From NCBI RefSeq assembly GCF_009789555.1, contig NZ_CP046902.1:422001-486000 (forward strand): a DNA stretch of 64,000 bases. Reading direction: 5' to 3'. The notes under the pieces are model-generated. The model had not been told where the DNA came from. It ran no database searches and saw only the letters and a list, made by a program, of their open reading frames with translations. Origin of the DNA: Stutzerimonas stutzeri (GTDB lineage: Bacteria; Pseudomonadota; Gammaproteobacteria; Pseudomonadales; Pseudomonadaceae). Each line of letters begins with the position of its first letter. Position 1 is the stretch's first letter. A program made the translations under genes and the position numbers. Positions 62,903-64,000 of the stretch are shown one piece after another.

Positions 62903-63607
62903 TCAGTCGAGCAGTTGCTGCAGCCGCGTTTCCAGCAAGACGGGAAAACGCTCGAACCAGATACGGTTGCGCGGTGAAGGATGCGGCAGCGGATACAGGC
63001 GGAACGTCCTCGCGGCACCCTGTTCCGTGGCAAGTTCGACGTCGACATACGCCGTGAAACGGTCTTCGCGCGCCCAGAATGCCTCGAGTCGCTGACGCAC
63101 CTCGCGCGCCTGCTCGATGCCGAACCACAGAAAGGCCTCGCGACCGAGCGTGACGATGGAGCGTCCGTGCCAGTGGTCGATCAGCAGACGCCGCATGTGC
63201 CGATGGAACCGGCGCTTGACCGCCATCGACCAGGCGCGATTACCCACTGGCTTGTAAGGCACCGTGTTGATCCAGAAGAACGCCTTGCCAACAGCGCGCC
63301 CGGCCTCGAAATCCGGCATGTCCGTACCGTGCAGATGCTGATAGAGCCCCCGCCGCACCAGTTGCCCGCCGCCGCCGATGAATGGCTCGCCATGACGAAC
63401 TTCCTCCCGGCCCGGATCGCGACCGAAGAAGGCGATCGGCGCATCCGCATGCCCGAGCCCCAGGATCGGCTCCAGCGGATCCTTGTCGAACGCCTCATAC
63501 ACCGTCACATCGATGCCTTCGGTTCCGGCTGCGAGCGCGCGAAACGCCTCGCGCTCTGCCTTGTCGAGCGGATTGTGGCCCCGTCCGGGACTAGAGGTCG
63601 CTCTCAT
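62903..63607 (-). CDS. Uracil-DNA glycosylase superfamily protein
   Basis: 234 residues. F-F-G-R-D-P-G-R-E-E-V-R-H-G-E-P-F-I-G-G-G-G is a variant of the family-4 motif G-E-A-P-G..G-x-P-F-V-G, and the C-terminal P-L-P-H-P-S-P-R-N matches the H-P-S-P loop. No cysteine cluster for an iron-sulfur centre is obvious, so it is not a standard family 4 enzyme. It may act on uracil or other damaged bases. Its start overlaps the end of the next gene up by 17 bases. Confidence 0.75.
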   Translation of the reverse strand: MRATSSPGRGHNPLDKAEREAFRALAAGTEGIDVTVYEAFDKDPLEPILGLGHADAPIAFFGRDPGREEVRHGEPFIGGGGQLVRRGLYQHLHGTDMPDFEAGRAVGKAFFWINTVPYKPVGNRAWSMAVKRRFHRHMRRLLIDHWHGRSIVTLGREAFLWFGIEQAREVRQRLEAFWAREDRFTAYVDVELATEQGAARTFRLYPLPHPSPRNRIWFERFPVLLETRLQQLLD

Positions 63608-64000
63608 CGACCAGGGTCACTTCGGTCGCTGACATCACGTACGCCGCATCCGCCAGATCGTTGCTGACCGGTTCGATCCGCAGCGTGCCGTCTACCCAGA
63701 GCGGCGCATAGATATCGTCCAGGGTAATGCCGCTCGGATAGCGGACCATCACGATCTGGTTCGGTGGAGGGGGCGGCACATGGATACAGGCGCCAGGATA
63801 GGGCACCAGGAAGAACTCGGTGCTGCGACCCCGGCTGTCAGTCTCCAGCGGGACCGGATAACCACCCAGGCGGATGTGCTGGCCGTTCAACGACGGTACG
63901 GTCTTGGCTGAATACATCACATCGGGCAGGCCAGCGCTCTGCTTGAGCCCGCCCTGATCGCTGAATCCACCGGCTTCCGGAGAGTCATGCCCGATCTCGG
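63591..64000 (-). CDS. DUF3299 family protein (5' end outside window)
   Basis: The last 136 residues of a protein whose frame is open to the window edge; an internal Met at 63920 is not necessarily the start. L-N-G-Q-H-I-R-L-G-G-Y and F-F-L-V-P-Y-P-G-A-C-I-H-V-P-P-P-P-P-N-Q are the DUF3299 signature. Such proteins are exported and found near ABC export and lipoprotein genes; function unknown. Confidence 0.8.
   Translation of the reverse strand, partial: EIGHDSPEAGGFSDQGGLKQSAGLPDVMYSAKTVPSLNGQHIRLGGYPVPLETDSRGRSTEFFLVPYPGACIHVPPPPPNQIVMVRYPSGITLDDIYAPLWVDGTLRIEPVSNDLADAAYVMSATEVTLVDESDL

Noticed and set aside
1..64000. CRISPR arrays, insertion sequences, prophage or integrase genes
   Set aside because: No regularly spaced repeats, transposase, integrase or phage structural genes were seen on either strand.

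Overview
The window is a high-GC, gene-dense chromosomal segment of a gamma-proteobacterium of the Pseudomonas/Stutzerimonas group. The evidence is the algB-kinB-ampDh2 neighbourhood, a di-haem cytochrome c4 closely resembling the one known from P. stutzeri, the tctDE-tctCBA locus, the 6S RNA set between zapA and ygfA, and the local order of the gcv, ubiH-pepP, secB-grx-gpmI, his, mutY-yggX and amino-acid ABC transporter genes. Synteny with P. aeruginosa is recalled from general knowledge, not computed. There are no rRNAs, CRISPR arrays, intact insertion sequences or prophage genes. Almost everything is ordinary core genome; the first 4 kb is the clearest accessory region.

Layout. (1) 1-3.9 kb: a type VI secretion lipase effector cut by the window edge, followed by two mosaic Tli4-type immunity paralogues, a truncated third copy, and intergenic repeats that keep the tail of a further copy. 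(2) 3.9-10.6 kb: the two-component system tctE-tctD, divergent from a tricarboxylate transporter (tctC, tctB, tctA) and an AbrB-family membrane protein; where the porin gene opdH is expected there is only a decayed reading frame. (3) 10.7-13.5 kb: an SpmA-SpmB-like fusion protein, then a non-coding stretch, then three small stress- or envelope-type genes including a 56-residue DUF1328 protein. (4) 13.7-23.3 kb: algB, kinB (with an apparent single-base deletion near its 5' end), a DUF1330 protein, an AmpDh2-like amidase, a diguanylate cyclase coupled to an EEP-family phosphodiesterase, dsbA, cytochrome c4 and engB.

(5) 23.3-30.8 kb: the glycine cleavage operon gcvT-gcvH-gcvP and an iron(III) ABC transporter with a Fur-box-like site. 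(6) 30.9-37.6 kb: two ubiquinone-type FAD monooxygenases, pepP, ygfB, and divergently the TIGR02449 protein, zapA, 6S RNA and ygfA, a 49-residue membrane protein and an EVE-domain protein. (7) 37.6-49.7 kb: a FliL-like protein, a quinone oxidoreductase, secB, grxC, a rhodanese-like membrane protein that appears to lack the catalytic cysteine, gpmI, an envC-like hydrolase activator, ctpA, a divergent polysaccharide deacetylase, and the operon hisB-hisH-DUF2164-hisA-hisF, then a PanZ-like acetyltransferase. (8) 49.8-60.5 kb: AsmA, MutY, YggX, tRNA-Phe, decayed DNA, a solute-binding protein, a BetT-type BCCT transporter and a complete polar amino-acid ABC transporter. (9) 60.7-64 kb: a YeaD-like epimerase, a possible 25-residue leader ORF coupled to a SelD-domain-like flavoprotein, a uracil-DNA-glycosylase-like protein and the end of a DUF3299 protein.

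I do not see a convincing wholly new system. The observations most worth checking are the T6SS immunity array with its scars, the kinB frameshift, the decayed porin in the tct locus, the remnant DNA behind tRNA-Phe and the small overlapping ORF before the flavoprotein.
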